Notes: generated by a model from the sequence alone, not told the origin. A stretch of 64,000 bases of DNA from Neurospora crassa OR74A (GCF_000182925.2 NC_026505.1:5146001-5210000); one strand, 5' to 3'; counted from the first letter of the stretch, positions 11,996-24,084 are shown. Translations and numbers: made by a program.

Positions 11996-12617
11996 AAGGA
12001 TCAAAAAGGATTGAAATTAGTAAGTGCTTTTCTTGTACGTATTCTGCTTCATCATGGTCATTGAAGTGAAGGTCAATCAAATGTGCAAATGTACAACTGA
12101 GCTGGGAGAGCTCTACCTGCCTTATACGATGGACCTCTAACCCAGGGCTGCTTATCACTGCAGCGCACCTTAGCGCCGATCTTGCCCTGGCATGAGGCAG
12201 GAGCCGGGGGTTGGGGCCGCGGGGACATCAAAGGCCAAATCCGGCCTATCAAAGAGCTCATTTGATGGGATCAAGTACCCCACCGAGCCCACCATGTAGC
12301 TGACTCCAGCTGCCCAGAACCGCCTAGCCAGTGATAAGCGCGTCACCTGGACGGATTGTTGGCAACCGGGGTACCGCCTACTCGCTGTGCTGTACCCTGT
12401 AGCTGTAGGCTGTAGCTGCAACCTATAGCCGGTAGAGGTAGCTACCTACTGTACATGTACACCTTTGTAAGTGGAAGCTGTTCACCGACCGACCGCCTTC
12501 CTTTCTGTTGCCATCTCGTGCGTGTCATCATCTCGTCCTCTTGTTCCTCCCTGTCATCTTCTCATTTCTCTTCTCTCCAAAACATACAAATCCATCCGCA
12601 TCACCCAGATATACACA
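11996..12617. other. Gap upstream of aminopeptidase I
   Basis: About 620 bp with no gene. It contains a TACCTAC motif at 12443-12449 and a CT-rich stretch (about 12490-12590) just before the start codon, typical of a fungal leader and promoter. Confidence 0.5.
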
Positions 12618-14379
12618 ATGGTCCGCGCCACTCCCGAATATCTCGCTGCCCGTACATCCATGATGTCTCTCCGAGCGCAAGCCCTCGAGCAGTCCATGAT
12701 GGCCTCGCAAACATACTACGCTCCTCCTCAGCAGCCCCAGCAGCCTGTTGCTGCCAACCAGATCAATGCCAAGGACATCAAGCCCGAGGCTTTCACCAAG
12801 CCATACCTCGAGTTCATGACCGAGAACCCAACCGTTTTCCACGCTGTTGGTTACTTCAAGGAGAAGCTTGACAAGGCCGGCTACAAAGAGGTAAGCCGTC
12901 ACAGCTTCCCAGCCCCCCTCCCGCAGTTGAAATACCACAACCGAGGCACAAGGACCGAAACTGACTAAGCGCCTTGTAATTTGTAGCTTCACAGCAGAGA
13001 CTCCTGGTCTGGCCAGATCAAGCCCGGCGGCAAGTACTACACCACTCGCAATGGCAGCTCCATCATCGCCTGGGCCGTCGGCAAGGCGTATAAGCCAGGC
13101 AACGGTCTTGCTATGGTCGCCGGTCACATCGACGCCCTCACAGCCCGCCTCAAGCCTATCAGCACCAAGCCTAGCCACGATGGCTATGTCCAGCTCGGCA
13201 TTGCCCAGTATGCCGGCGCTCTCAACAGCACATGGTGGGACAGAGACTTGAGCATCGGTGGTCGTGTCATTGTTAAGGATCCCGAGACGGGCAAGACCTC
13301 TACCAAGGTCGTCAAGCTTGATTGGCCCAGTATGTTGACTCCCCCCAACCCAATTCCATCCGATGAAAGCTAACACACACTTTCCAGTTGCTCGTATCCC
13401 TACTCTGGCTCCCCATTTCGGCATTGGTATGACGGGCCACAACAACCAGGAGACCGAGATGACCCCCATCATTGGCCTCGATAACAGCGACCTCAACTCC
13501 TCTTCCACCGCCTCCTCCGAGAAGCCCATTGGCCCCAAGGGTTCTTTCGTCTCTACCCAGCCTCCTAAGCTCGTCAAGCTCATTGCTTCCCAGCTCAAGC
13601 TTGAGGACTACACCAACATTCTCAACTGGGAGCTCGAGCTCTACGACTCTCAGCCCGCCCAAGTTGGTGGTATCGACAAGGAGTTCATCTTTGCCGGCCG
13701 CATCGACGACAAGCTCTGCTCGTGGGCCGCTTTCATGGCCCTCCTCCACGCCCGTGACGATGAGGACTCTGGCGTCATCAAGCTCGTAGCGCTTTTCGAC
13801 GACGAGGAGATTGGCTCCCTCCTCCGCCAGGGTGCGCGCGGTAACTTCCTCCCCATTGTTATCGAGCGCACCGTCGAGGCTCTCGTTGCCAACACCAACA
13901 CTCTCTACCAAAATGCTTTCATCGGCGGCACCGGCCTCGGCCCCGGTCTCATGGGCCAGACGTACGCCAACTCTTTCCTCGTCTCGTCGGACGTGACCCA
14001 CGCTGCCCACCCCAACTTTACCCAAACCAACCTGACCGATCACTCTCCTCGCTTGAACGTCGGTGTGGCCCTTTGTGTCGATGCCTCGGCGCACATGACC
14101 ACGGATAGCGTGTCCATGGCCATCCTCGACCGCGTCGCCGAGCTTTCTGGCTGCGTCAACCAGAGGCACATGATCCGCAATGACAGCCGGTCCGGTGGTA
14201 CCGTGGGCCCTATGCTCAGCAGTGCTATGGGTGTCAAGGCGGCGGATGTCGGTATTCCCCAGTTGAGCATGCACAGTATCCGTGCCACGACTGGTAGCTT
14301 GGACCCCGGTCTTGGTGTCAAGTTCTACAAGGGTTTCTTGGATGAGTGGGAGAAGGTTGATAAGGAGTGGAGGGCTTAG
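12618..14379 (+). CDS. ape1: Vacuolar aminopeptidase I (M18 family)
   Basis: Predicted M18 metallo-aminopeptidase of 535 residues, close to yeast Ape1/Lap4, which removes N-terminal residues from peptides in the vacuole. Exons: 12618-12890, 12987-13329 and 13388-14379. The joins are in frame, and the branch sites are CTGAC and CTAAC. Expected dinuclear-zinc residues are visible: His138 in GHIDA, Asp312/313 in GRIDDKL, the DDEEIGS block near residues 343-349, Asp407 in SSDVTH, and the C-terminal LSMHSIR histidine. The N-terminal 50 residues (Met-, Gln- and Pro-rich) correspond in place to the yeast propeptide used for Cvt transport, but their sequence differs. The frame stays open upstream, yet ATG 12618 is chosen for its ACACAATGG context and because residues before it look like translated leader. 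Confidence 0.93.
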
Positions 14380-15225
14380 ATGTCTGGTAGGACTATTTGT
14401 TTGATCTAACTTGATGTGTTTATGATGGGACTGGGATGGCGTGGTGTTAATGATGGGTTTCAATCTGTAATGAACTGAATTTGATGAGTTGCTTTTCTTG
14501 GATAAGAGGGAGATGATTTGACTCGGGTTTGATGTGACATTATGGTGCATGCAGGGAGGGGTGGTGTGTTACTGCGCAGCATAGTCTTTCGATTTCCTAT
14601 CGTCTTAGAGTAGTGCATATGGTATAGATGATAAACTTTGTAGAACAATGTGATATCTACAATTTTGATGGCCAGTAAGCTTCTTATGCTCTCTGGTAGA
14701 ACCAGTAAGATACGCAACGTGGCCGTGACTGGGCCATTTCCTATCAGCCGTGCGAGAGAATTTATCCAATGACAAAGGTGAAGGGCATTTTCGATGGTCA
14801 GGTTTTCTTGATCCAAGTTACAAAAGGACTTGGTCGTGGAGATTAATTTGGATCTTACATAAGGTATATGTAGATGTATCAATGGGTTTCAAATAGGGAT
14901 TGCGCTCAATATCACGTTTAAAGAGAATGATTCGTGTCTGGTAAAACGAGGGTCAAGACCATAAAGACGTAGTAGTATATCAACATCGCCCGTTTCTATG
15001 CACGAAACGAACAATGTTTGCTGTGTTGTTTAGCCCTCCGTCCAAACGATCCTAAACAAAAGCCAACGGGTATCACCAACTTCACGTCTTCAACCGTGCC
15101 TTGCCTATCCAGGCTCTTTCTTGGTCCATGTCTCCACAATATGATGACTTTCAATGATCCAACGCCAATTGTGCTACCAACACATGCTTCCTTCCTCGAA
15201 CATGTCGAATCCTCAGAATCCATCC
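14380..15225. other. Convergent gap, aminopeptidase I and M50B gene
   Basis: About 850 bp between two converging stop codons. I see only 3' flanking sequence, AT-richer than the neighbouring exons, and no credible gene. Confidence 0.6.
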
Positions 15226-16178
15226 TCAGAACTTGGTTGGAATGAAATGCTGCGAATCTTCCTGCTGCTGCGCTCTCGTTTGCGGAAATGCAGCAATACC
15301 GGCAATGATGCCACAGGCCATGAAGCCCAACGAGATGATAGACCAGATGACTCCCCAGCACTGCGAAGAACCTCCATATCTTTTTGCAAAGACACTGGCA
15401 TCCGAGCTGTTGACTTTGCGCAAGATCAAATCATCGCACTATTTCCTTCATCGTCAGCAACGTTGCCCATCACCAGCAAAACCCGCCAAAGAAGATGAAA
15501 GAGGAAGGAAAGTAGGTAGGTACTCACAATATCCCAAACACTATACAACGAACTCATGACCCCAATAAACAGCACCACATACCTCAACGCCTCCGCGTGC
15601 GCAATAAACCAACACCCGACCAACAGCCCAACGGCTGCCAGGATCGTGCCGATCGTCAACCAATCCCTCCTCCCCCACCACAACGTCAGCAAGAAACACC
15701 CGCCCACCACAAAACTAGCCACTTTGCTTGCGACAATATCGAATCCGCAAAACGTCAACAGCGCCCCGATCAGTGAACTCCCCAAGTACCCCGCCGGCAA
15801 GGTTAGTCCGCTCCGGCCACCTTGCATGTGCGTCACCCCGCCCTCGCGCGGGTCCAGGCTGATGGAGAGGACGCGGCCGCCCGTGAGCACGCAGGTGATG
15901 GCGTGGCCGAACTCGTGGAAGGCGATGACGAGCATCTTGAAGGGCCAGAGGATGGAGCGGATGTAGGGCACGTTCCACAGGATAAAGATGGCGAGCATGT
16001 AGGCGAAGATGATGCCGAGGGTGATTTTTTGGGTGTCGGATTGGAGGGAGAGGTCCCGGCGGGTTGTTGTTGTTGTTAGGAGAGTGGTGGTGGTAGAGAC
16101 GAGGAGGGCGGCGCGTTTGGATACATCTAGGGAAGGAACCAGGGCGTGGTAGGATGGGCTTCCACTTGTTGGTGCCAT
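15226..16178 (-). CDS. M50B-like membrane metalloprotease
   Basis: Polytopic membrane protein of 287 residues resembling the fungal/plant peptidase M50B-like family, distant kin of site-2 proteases. Exons: 16178-15528 and 15438-15226. The intron has a GTGAGT donor and an ATAG acceptor, and the joined length is 288 codons including stop. The zinc motif HEFGH lies at residues 88-92 inside a hydrophobic segment (FKMLVIAFHEFGHAITCV). About six further hydrophobic segments follow. The first 50 residues are Ser/Thr-rich, with runs of Thr. The last membrane segment and a short Gln-rich tail come from exon 2. The substrate is unknown; that it is a protease is inferred from the motif alone. Confidence 0.8.
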
Positions 16179-17482
16179 GTTCGACCTGAGAAGTGAAGAC
16201 TAGGTAGCTGGTGGAGTGAGCGAGTGCCGAGATTGTTCAGTCAGTTAGTCGACTTGAAGTCGCAAAGTCATAAAAAGGAAAAGAAGAGTTTGAGAGATGG
16301 TTAAATCACACCAGGCCAGCCCGATGGAGTGTGAAGAACAACAAAACAAGTGATTCGTAAACGTGAGAGGCTGCGCAGATGACTATAGTACCCTAGCGGC
16401 GCATGATTGCGCGTCTCTCTCCAAGTTGAGCCCTAGACTTAGACGGGACCTCTAGAGGTATGTAGACCTAGGTATGCGCCTCATCCCGTATGGGTGAGGT
16501 GATCTCCTGCGGCGCGGTTGGAGCTGAGGTGGGTGAGGTATGCGCGGCCTGTGGTGCAGTGGTGGCTGTGAACAGCGTCCAACTCCATTTGTGATTGGTG
16601 GTCCCCTGTAGGAACCGAAGTCAGGCACTGCCGCTGTCGGGAATGCCCCACTCGGCCCCCAGACCCGACGGGAGTTTCAGGACAATGAGGTGGGGTCCGA
16701 ACGGCAGTGAACAGGTGGTGCTCCACTGCAGTGTACAAAGAGGCGCTACCTATGTAGAACCTTGACGGGATGTCCTGGACATCGTCATTTTTTTATTTTT
16801 TTTTCAGGAACAACTTCAACAAGAAGAAAACATCGACAGGTGAACACCGTCACTAATAAATGCCATCTCCAGGAGTCGATTCCAGCGTTGTAATGGCTAC
16901 GTCGCGATTCCATTTTTCGCCAAGTACTTCGTGACCGGACGGGACAGTTGGCATGAAGTGATCCCGGAACCCCAACGGTACAACAAATCAGATGATGGGC
17001 AATCGAAACTACCTACTTACCTATCCATGGCACATCTTCAGATGAAAACATTTGGCCATAGAGGTAAATGTTTGTCGTTATAAGTGGGGGACCCGTAAGG
17101 AGGTTGCCATATTCTACCTTCCGCACGTCACGGGACTATGTAATGTTCTCGACATCAAGAAGCTACGATCATTGCCGGGAAGGGGAAGGCCGTCATCCTA
17201 TGTCACCTTGCAGCTAGCACAACCTTCCTTTCCTGGTACACATAGCACCAGACACATCTGTCCTCATCGGTGAGAGGCCGACTTGGTCAGTTTGTCTCAC
17301 TTGGGATGCGAGGCTACTACACTACGTAGAGTGTTTGCAGTGTCACAACAGAACGGTGAGAAGAGGACGGAACCAAGCGATTGAGGGGTGATTATGTCAC
17401 TCATAAAAAGCTGTTGTATCCGCAAGTCCACGATATTGTGAACCTTTGGCGCATCATCTCACAGACAACAACTGTGGTGACG
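16179..17482. promoter_or_regulatory. Divergent region, M50B and secreted hydrolase-like gene
   Basis: 1.3 kb between two divergent starts with no gene. A TACCTAC motif sits at 17010-17016. No TATA box or binding site can be assigned with confidence. Confidence 0.45.
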
Positions 17483-19251
17483 ATGTGGTCCGCATCATGG
17501 CTTCTATTGGGCGCTATCACCAGTGTTGCTTCGCAGGACACGGGAAACCACCCAGACTGGCCAAGATGGTGTGGTAAAGTGTATAAGCCAGAGTAAGTGG
17601 AAAACCGTGGCTATCATGGGAACGGCAACTAACTCAGTCAAGCTATCCTTCTTTTGATCCCGGTGGTCAAACACTTCCACCGACACCAGACCCTCTAGCG
17701 CCTCTCCTCCACGTCCAGTTCAAGCCCCGATACAGCCTCTACTTGGAAAGCGAGAAGAAGGGCGAGTTCATTGTCAACGCCGAGATCTCCCGGTTCCATG
17801 GAACTCACTGGGGCAACAACACCTCAAACAATGTGGAATTCTCCATCAAAACAACCACAGACGATAAAGTTCTAGTCCAAGACTCCATCCCCGTCAACTC
17901 AACCGGCAAGCTCTTCACCTTCAACCTCACCGACCTCACCTCAAGTCTTTCGCCCATCCAAGTTACACTCACCTATTCAACAAAAGGCCCATCAGTCAAA
18001 ACCACCCTCCTCTACCTGCCTTCAAAGTCCTCCGGCAGCGTCACCAGAATCGACAACCTCAACGGCGGCCTTCACCACCTCAACGCCGCCTCCAACCACA
18101 CCTTCAAACCCATCCTCCCTTACGGCTTCTACGCCTCCTACGACAACTTCCTCGCCCTTCCCAACTCTTCCTCCATCATCCAATCCTACGCCGACCTCGG
18201 TCTAACAGGCATGGTTCCCCTCTCCCACTACCCCGAATCCGCCTCCGCGTTTGCCTACATGGACAGCATCAACCTTCCCTACATGTTCGACCTGCGCGAG
18301 AACTACACCAACCAAACCTGGGTCAAGGAGCAAGTCACTGCCGCCTCGACCACCCATAACAGTGAAGCCTTATTTGCCTACTGGTCCGTCGACGAGCCAG
18401 ACGGGTGGCAAGCGCCCTTTTCCGCTCCCATCGAGACTTATACCACCATTTCGTCCGTCGACCCTTACCACCCCGTTGCCTTGGTGCTCAACTGCCAGAA
18501 CTACTACTTCTCTCGCTACACAGCGGGGGCGGATATCCTCATGGCGGACATCTACCCGATTGGCATCCGGGAGTCGTCTGCCAATTTGACCAACTCCAAA
18601 TGGGGGACACCGTGTAACTCGACATATGGCGATTGCGGATGCGATAATTGCGCGGGGTCCGTGATGGATGTACCTAAAAGGTTTGAGGATATGATCAAGT
18701 ATGAAGAATGGTTGGGGGTGTGGCCCAAGAGCAAAATGTTTAATCCCCAGGCTTTTCATGGGGAGGGGTACTGGGCGAGAGACCCAACTCCGGAGGAGAG
18801 TTGGGCGATGGTGTTGTTGGCGATTAATAGAGGGGTAAAGGGGGTTTTGAGCTGGGTGTGGCCGGCGAGTGAAGAGCTGGGGAAGGCGCATGGGAGGTTG
18901 GCGAGGGTGGTTAGTAGTGGGGAGGGGGAAGATGGGGTGGTGGGGTTGTTGGTTGAGGGGAGGGGGCCGGAGAAGTTACAGGTAAGTACGGAGGTGAAAG
19001 GGGTTGATGCGGCGGGCTGGGTGGACAAGGAGGGCAAGAAGATGTTGGTTAGTGTTGTTAATACTGGGGAGGAAGATGTTGAGGGATTGGTGGAGTTGGA
19101 GGTGCCGAGCGGGAGTAGAGTTGGGAAGGTGGTTTGGGATGAGAGTGGTGGTGCTGGCGATGGGAAGTGGGAGGTTAAGGAGGGGAAGTTGACAAAGAAT
19201 GGGTTGAAAGGGATGGGAACCGCGTTGGTGATTTTGGAGTTGAGTGGGTGA
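17483..19251 (+). CDS. Secreted TIM-barrel hydrolase-like protein
   Basis: Secreted protein of 572 residues with a clear signal peptide (MWSASWLLLGAITSVASQ). Exons: 17483-17592 and 17643-19251. The acceptor after TCAAG keeps the frame (Lys-Pro-Asp-Tyr-Pro). The nearer TCAG acceptor would not. An N-terminal beta-rich part is followed, from about residue 195, by sequence that looks like a (beta/alpha)8 barrel: YGFYASYDNF, GLTGMVPL, YWSVDEPDGW with Asp287-Glu288, and ILMADIYPIG. The Asp/Glu after a strand and the aromatic-rich barrel suggest a glycoside hydrolase, but I cannot name the family. Many N-glycosylation sequons support secretion. The C-terminal 130 residues look like a beta-sandwich, with codon use shifting to G-rich, third-position-G codons. 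Confidence 0.75.
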
Positions 19252-19668
19252 TGCCCGGTCTGTAGTTGAGTTTTTGATGGGGACGGCGAGAGATCATGAA
19301 ACCGCGAAGCTTGACATATTATCCATGCGCAGCGCTGAACCAAGCTCGAGTCCCGAACTTTTTTGACATCAACTTTGCGTTGTGAATGTTTCCGACTTAT
19401 CTGGTATCCTAGTGTATCAGACCCTCTATATCTCTTGCAGCCAAATTGCTCATCATTGTCTGTTGAAAAGTCTGAGTCTAATACCAAAACCAAAACTTTT
19501 ACTGCCCATTATCATTAAGTAGATAATCCACCCATTATGTTGAATCGTTTCACAAATAACCTCCCTATATATATCATCACTCCTTTTAAGTTCTTAAGCG
19601 GTTCTCATCCAACCTCATCACACATTACTCCCCACTCCTCCCCCCCATACAACCTCATCCTCACCACA
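19252..19668. other. Convergent gap, hydrolase-like and permease genes
   Basis: 417 bp between two facing stop codons. Only 3' flanking sequence is visible. Confidence 0.6.
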
Positions 19669-21337
19669 TCATCGCCCACTAATCTTCTTCTCCACCATCC
19701 TCAACGGCGGGTACAACAGCCCGCTCACAACAAACGCAAACTCAAATCCCAAATCGCCCGTCGTCTTTGCAATCGGCCCCTGCCACCACACCTGATCCAT
19801 ACTAGGAATCACCAGTGCAAAGCTCGCCACCGAGGCCGTCAGCGCCGCCACGCCCCACGGCAACTTGCTCGCATCATTCCAAGCCTCCAAATCATACCTG
19901 CCACAATCTCCCTTCTTTTCCCACAGATGATCGACCATGACCACGCCCAAAAACGCAGAAGACCAATACCCAATCAGACTGACAAAGTTCTCCAGACTAT
20001 CAAAGAAGTCGGCAGCCGCCTTGATGCTCACGGGGATCAAGATGGCCGCCAGGATGACGGCGAACAGGTACCGGGGGACCTTGAACAGCACGGGCGCCAA
20101 CATCTGAAAGTTGAGCGTGATGGAGTACGAAGTCGCCGCCAGGTTGCCCAGCAAGGTAAAAGACAGAATGACGACCAGGAACCGACCAAACCCGTGGGCG
20201 GGCGCGAGCATGGCTTGCAGGACCCCGCCCACCAGCGTCTCGTTGTAGGCCTCGCTCCAGGCAGGGACGGAGGGGATGGCGCCCTGGATGGCGGCTCCGA
20301 GACACATGAGCAGAATGGTGGGCAGCGCGAGGCCGGTGTAGCTGTAGGTGAAGATCTTCCACGACGGCGTCGAGGGCACGAGGTACGTCGTGAAATCCGA
20401 AGCCAGACAGGCCCAGGGGATCATGTAGCTCGCGACGATCATGGCGAAACTCAGAATGCCCTGTGGGGTAGGGGGGTCGGCGGGAGGGTTTTGCAGGTGG
20501 AGGTACTTGCCGCCACAGCCGACGGCGACGATGATGGCGATGACGGCGGGGATCCAGGCAAACCGCTCGTACATGTGTAGGGTCGTGAAGCCGCAGAAGG
20601 AGATGATGAGAGTGAGGATGGACATGATGACGATGCCGACGCTGATGGAGAGGTGGCCGTTGGCGACGGCGGAGAGACATTGGCCGCCGGTGATGACGAT
20701 GATGACGGAGAAGCCGGTCATGGTGGCGAGGTTGAGGAGGACGGGGAGGGAGATTATGTAGCGGCTGAGTGTAGGTGTTTGTTAGATTGGTGTGACCTAC
20801 AAGAGAGTAGATAACTAGAAGATGGGAAAAGAAAGGGAAACGTACCCCCAGGAATAGCGAGCTTGAATCATCTGTCTCATACCCAACTTTGGTCCCAAGG
20901 TGCAGAGGTAAGCCGGTAAGAGAGTAGACAGTAAAGTGAAGAAGAGGATAACGAGGCAGCTGTCCCGTAGACTGAGACCATATACTGGACCTAGCATGCC
21001 AAATGTAATGCTGATTTTTTTTGTGCGTGTTAGTCAAGTTGAAACTCCCCGTAGGCTATGGCTTAGATACTTACGGAAGAATGTTGCAGCTCATTGACCA
21101 CCACAAGGTAAAGATGTTCAGCGTCTTGGTAACTGTCCTCTCCTTGACTGGAATGGGGGAGATTCCCTGGAGCTCAATCCGTCCAGCTACAACGACCTTG
21201 TGGCCATAGTAACAGATATGCCCCCAGAGACCGGAGGGTGGTGCAGCAGGCTTGCTCTCGTCGGCCTCGATGGATTGGAGGTTGGCTTCGACATCGTGCC
21301 CCTTCTGTAGAGGGTTGTCGTCACTTTGGGTCACCAT
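19669..21337 (-). CDS. NCS1-family purine/cytosine permease
   Basis: Predicted nucleobase:cation symporter-1 of 507 residues, in the Fcy2-like purine-cytosine permease branch, importing cytosine or purines across the plasma membrane. Exons: 21337-21075, 21010-20846 and 20764-19669. All joins are in frame (508 codons including stop). The N-terminal cytoplasmic tail is about 65 residues. The conserved WWSMSCNILP-ITFGMLGP stretch of helix 1 is followed by about eleven more hydrophobic segments. LGPKLGMRQMIQARYSWG is the hallmark loop of this family. The open frame runs about 80 codons upstream of the chosen ATG, but that part has no family similarity. Substrate cannot be told from sequence. Confidence 0.88.
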
Positions 21338-22551
21338 ACTCTGCTGTCTGGTGGTGACAATGGATAGCAGTTGAAGATTGGTGATGATGGACGCAGTGCT
21401 GGTGTGTGGAGTCCTTTGGTGTTGTACCAGTGAACTTTGATGGAGCGAGGAGGCCGATGAGACTCCAGAGGTTCGAGAAACGAATATGTTGATAGTGCAA
21501 GTCTCCCAATGAAAAGTTGTGTAGGAAGTGAAGAACTTGTCGGATAGTCTGATAGGGCAAATATGCGAGTTTTCTAACAGAGCCAATGAATATCGGCAAA
21601 TGAGAAGAAAGGGGAAATGACTCTTTGCTCTTGTTCAGGTAATTCAAGGGGGTTGGATGTGTATTTTTCTGAACGGCGGGGATTTTATCAAGTGCTGACC
21701 GTTGAGAAAACGATAAAGTCCGAAAGATCGGTCCGGGAGTAAACGTGTGTCGTGGTGGTCCACCCCGGTGATAAGCGAAGCGAGAGAATTCTCGTTGTCG
21801 AGACTATCGATTTCTTAGACGATCAAGATAGTTCCACGGCACTCGGTGGTACTCGGCTGAACCGGATGCAGCTCCGTATGTATCGGTGGCTCGATTTTGC
21901 GAAAGAACAGCTCGACCAGGCTCAATACCACAGGTTTTATAGATGTGCAATGTTTGGACTCTCGTCGTCTGTTGACCTTTAAGTTGTCTTGAATCTTTTA
22001 GTTTCAAAGGCGAAAATGTGGCAAACGGGACGAACTCTTCGAGGCTTCGCCACTGCAGGGAAGATCCTCGCGCAGATAAAGTGGACTGCAATGAATTTCC
22101 AAACTTCTTTTCATCACCTGTTCGACTGGTGATGGTTCGAGAAATGAGCAAGTTATTGCACGATTATTTGGCCAAAAGTAGCGTTGATGTTTCTGGAGAC
22201 AAAGCCATTCAGGTCCAAGTGTACAAGTCGATAACCCGCCTTTTGTACCCCACAATTCTAGTCGTCGCCCACTTGGGCCAGGCTTTAAGGGCACGCACCG
22301 GGATGATTTTGTTTGAATCGAGAAGCTCTTTATCTGCAGTGCTGCTGCATTATTGAGCCTTGAGAGAGCATTGGAAACCCACCAATCACGTCGTCCAATT
22401 GCAAAGTGGGAAGTTCAAGTGCATGTGTGACAATTAGATACGGGCTGAACCTGCGCCCATGTTTGTGGACATCAATGCAGTATTCTGGAAAACGCTAAAA
22501 GGGGAATCAAGGAGAGAAAAAAAAAAGAGAAAGATCCGAATGCAGCGTGCT
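21338..22551. other. Gap between the permease and trm61 genes
   Basis: 1.2 kb with the permease promoter at its left. An open stretch of 112 codons on the plus strand (22018-22356) has no recognisable motif and no intron structure. I do not call it a gene. Confidence 0.5.
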
Positions 22552-24084
22552 TCACTCGACGGCCTCAGCAATCTTCTCAGCTCTCTCCTTCCTCCTCGCC
22601 TTCCTGTCGCCAATCTTTTGCAACTGCTCCCGTCTCTCCTTCTTCCTCGTCTGCTTGTCAATGCTACCAACGACAGCCTTCTCCTTGCCGCAGGGGTGCT
22701 TGGCAAACGCCGCCGCCTCGTCCTCCTCGGTCCACTCTCTGGGCAACACGGCAAACACCAGGTACGACGTATGGGTCTTGATCTCCGGCTCACCCTTAGT
22801 GATGAGGCGACCATCAACCCAGGGAGTCTGGAATGGCGGCTGCTCGGCCGACGTCTTGTCGTTGTCCTTCTTGGCTGCATCATCTCCATTCTTCATGACA
22901 GTGTCCGCATCCTCTGCACCATCCTCTCCCGCACCCCTCGGGCGCGCAGCCTGCTCCCTGACGCGTTCCTCGATTTCGGCGAGCCTCTCCAGGGCCTCTT
23001 CCACATCGTGCGGCGAGACGTTGACGCCGCGATCGGTCTGGTAATGGAGGCCCACGCGGTCGCGGATGGTGTGAAGCTTCCTGTTGGCGATCTCGACCAT
23101 ATCGATATCGACCCACCCGAGGCGACGCATGGCCGAAACGGTCCTGGTGACCTGCTCAATGCAGGGAGAAAAGGTGCAGATGTGTACGGCCTTCTTGGGG
23201 TTCAGCGGTGATACCCATTCGGCGGCGGTATCTTCTCCCTCCTTAGCTTGGGTCTGGGGCTTGCGTCGCGAGAGGTGCGGGAGGGCCTCCCAGGGCTTAG
23301 GGAGGTCAAGGAATATTGCGTCGGCTTCCGGGCTCTTTCCGTCAATTAAGAAGCCGCCGTTGTAGACGTCACGGTGTGTAAGGTGAACGAGGCCGTCGAG
23401 GTTATGGTCGGTAAGCTCCTTCTTCATCTTATGGTAGCGCTCCTCGTGGTACTCGAAGCTGAAGACCTTGCCTTTCCTGTCCTCGGCGCTGGAAGGGTAT
23501 CCGTTATAAACGGCGCGGACGGAGGCGTGGGTGAAACTGCCACTGCCGGCACCAGCCTCGATAATCGTGGAGCCAGGTCTGGCACGTATCCTGTGCAGAA
23601 TGTAGCTGTAGTCGGGAGTGTAGACGACCTGTGTTCGGTGGGGAAGACTCTGGGTCCAGAGCTCGGGAGTGGGAGGGAGCACGTGGATGAAGCCGCTGTC
23701 GTCGGCAACGGCCTGCTTGACACCGGTGGCCTCAGTGTCATTGTTGTCGGCGGTCTCGGGCTGGTTCTCTTCGGCATCGTCGCGGCTGGCATCGTCCTTG
23801 GGGCCTCTTTTCCTCTTGCGACCACGGGAGCCAGTGTCAACCTTGGATGCCCTGATTTGAGAGCCCCAGGGGACATTCAGCATGGTGGAGTGAGGGAAGG
23901 AGCCATAGCGAGTGTTGACTACGGCGCCCTCAGCATAGCCGTCGTGTTCGCCCGAGGCTTCTTGAAGGTAGATGGGGAGAAGATTGTCGCGCGATAGCTG
24001 GAGAATGGCGAGCGAGCGGGGCTTGGTGCGCAGACCTGGTTCGAGGAACGGGGATACGGTTGGTCGCGTCATGGCGTCGGTCAT
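22552..24084 (-). CDS. trm61: tRNA m1A58 methyltransferase catalytic subunit
   Basis: Predicted Trm61 (Gcd14), which with Trm6 methylates adenine-58 of tRNAs, including initiator tRNA, using S-adenosylmethionine, in the nucleus. Single exon, 510 residues. The SAM-binding motif EAGAGSGS is at residues 176-183, the acidic loop residue (SFEYHEER) is near 211, and the DLPKPWEAL catalytic-site motif is near 260. Compared with the yeast protein (about 383 residues) there is a Lys/Arg/Asp-rich insert at about residues 80-128 and a second acidic insert before the last strand. Translation is taken from MTDAMTRPTV. An ATG 20 codons upstream is in frame but precedes a poorly conserved hydrophobic stretch. 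Confidence 0.93.
   Translation of the reverse strand: MTDAMTRPTVSPFLEPGLRTKPRSLAILQLSRDNLLPIYLQEASGEHDGYAEGAVVNTRYGSFPHSTMLNVPWGSQIRASKVDTGSRGRKRKRGPKDDASRDDAEENQPETADNNDTEATGVKQAVADDSGFIHVLPPTPELWTQSLPHRTQVVYTPDYSYILHRIRARPGSTIIEAGAGSGSFTHASVRAVYNGYPSSAEDRKGKVFSFEYHEERYHKMKKELTDHNLDGLVHLTHRDVYNGGFLIDGKSPEADAIFLDLPKPWEALPHLSRRKPQTQAKEGEDTAAEWVSPLNPKKAVHICTFSPCIEQVTRTVSAMRRLGWVDIDMVEIANRKLHTIRDRVGLHYQTDRGVNVSPHDVEEALERLAEIEERVREQAARPRGAGEDGAEDADTVMKNGDDAAKKDNDKTSAEQPPFQTPWVDGRLITKGEPEIKTHTSYLVFAVLPREWTEEDEAAAFAKHPCGKEKAVVGSIDKQTRKKERREQLQKIGDRKARRKERAEKIAEAVE

Noticed and set aside
11040-12450. Heavily RIP-mutated transposon next to the HET relic
   Set aside because: No terminal repeats, transposase or reverse-transcriptase motifs, and the DNA is not strongly AT-rich.
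12528-13598. Long minus-strand frame opposite the aminopeptidase gene (and similar ones opposite the permease, SPX-EXS and MscS genes)
   Set aside because: These mirror strongly codon-biased exons on the other strand and span their introns. No antisense protein is credible.
22018-22356. 112-codon plus-strand frame between permease and trm61
   Set aside because: No recognisable domain, no supporting splice signals and weak codon preference.
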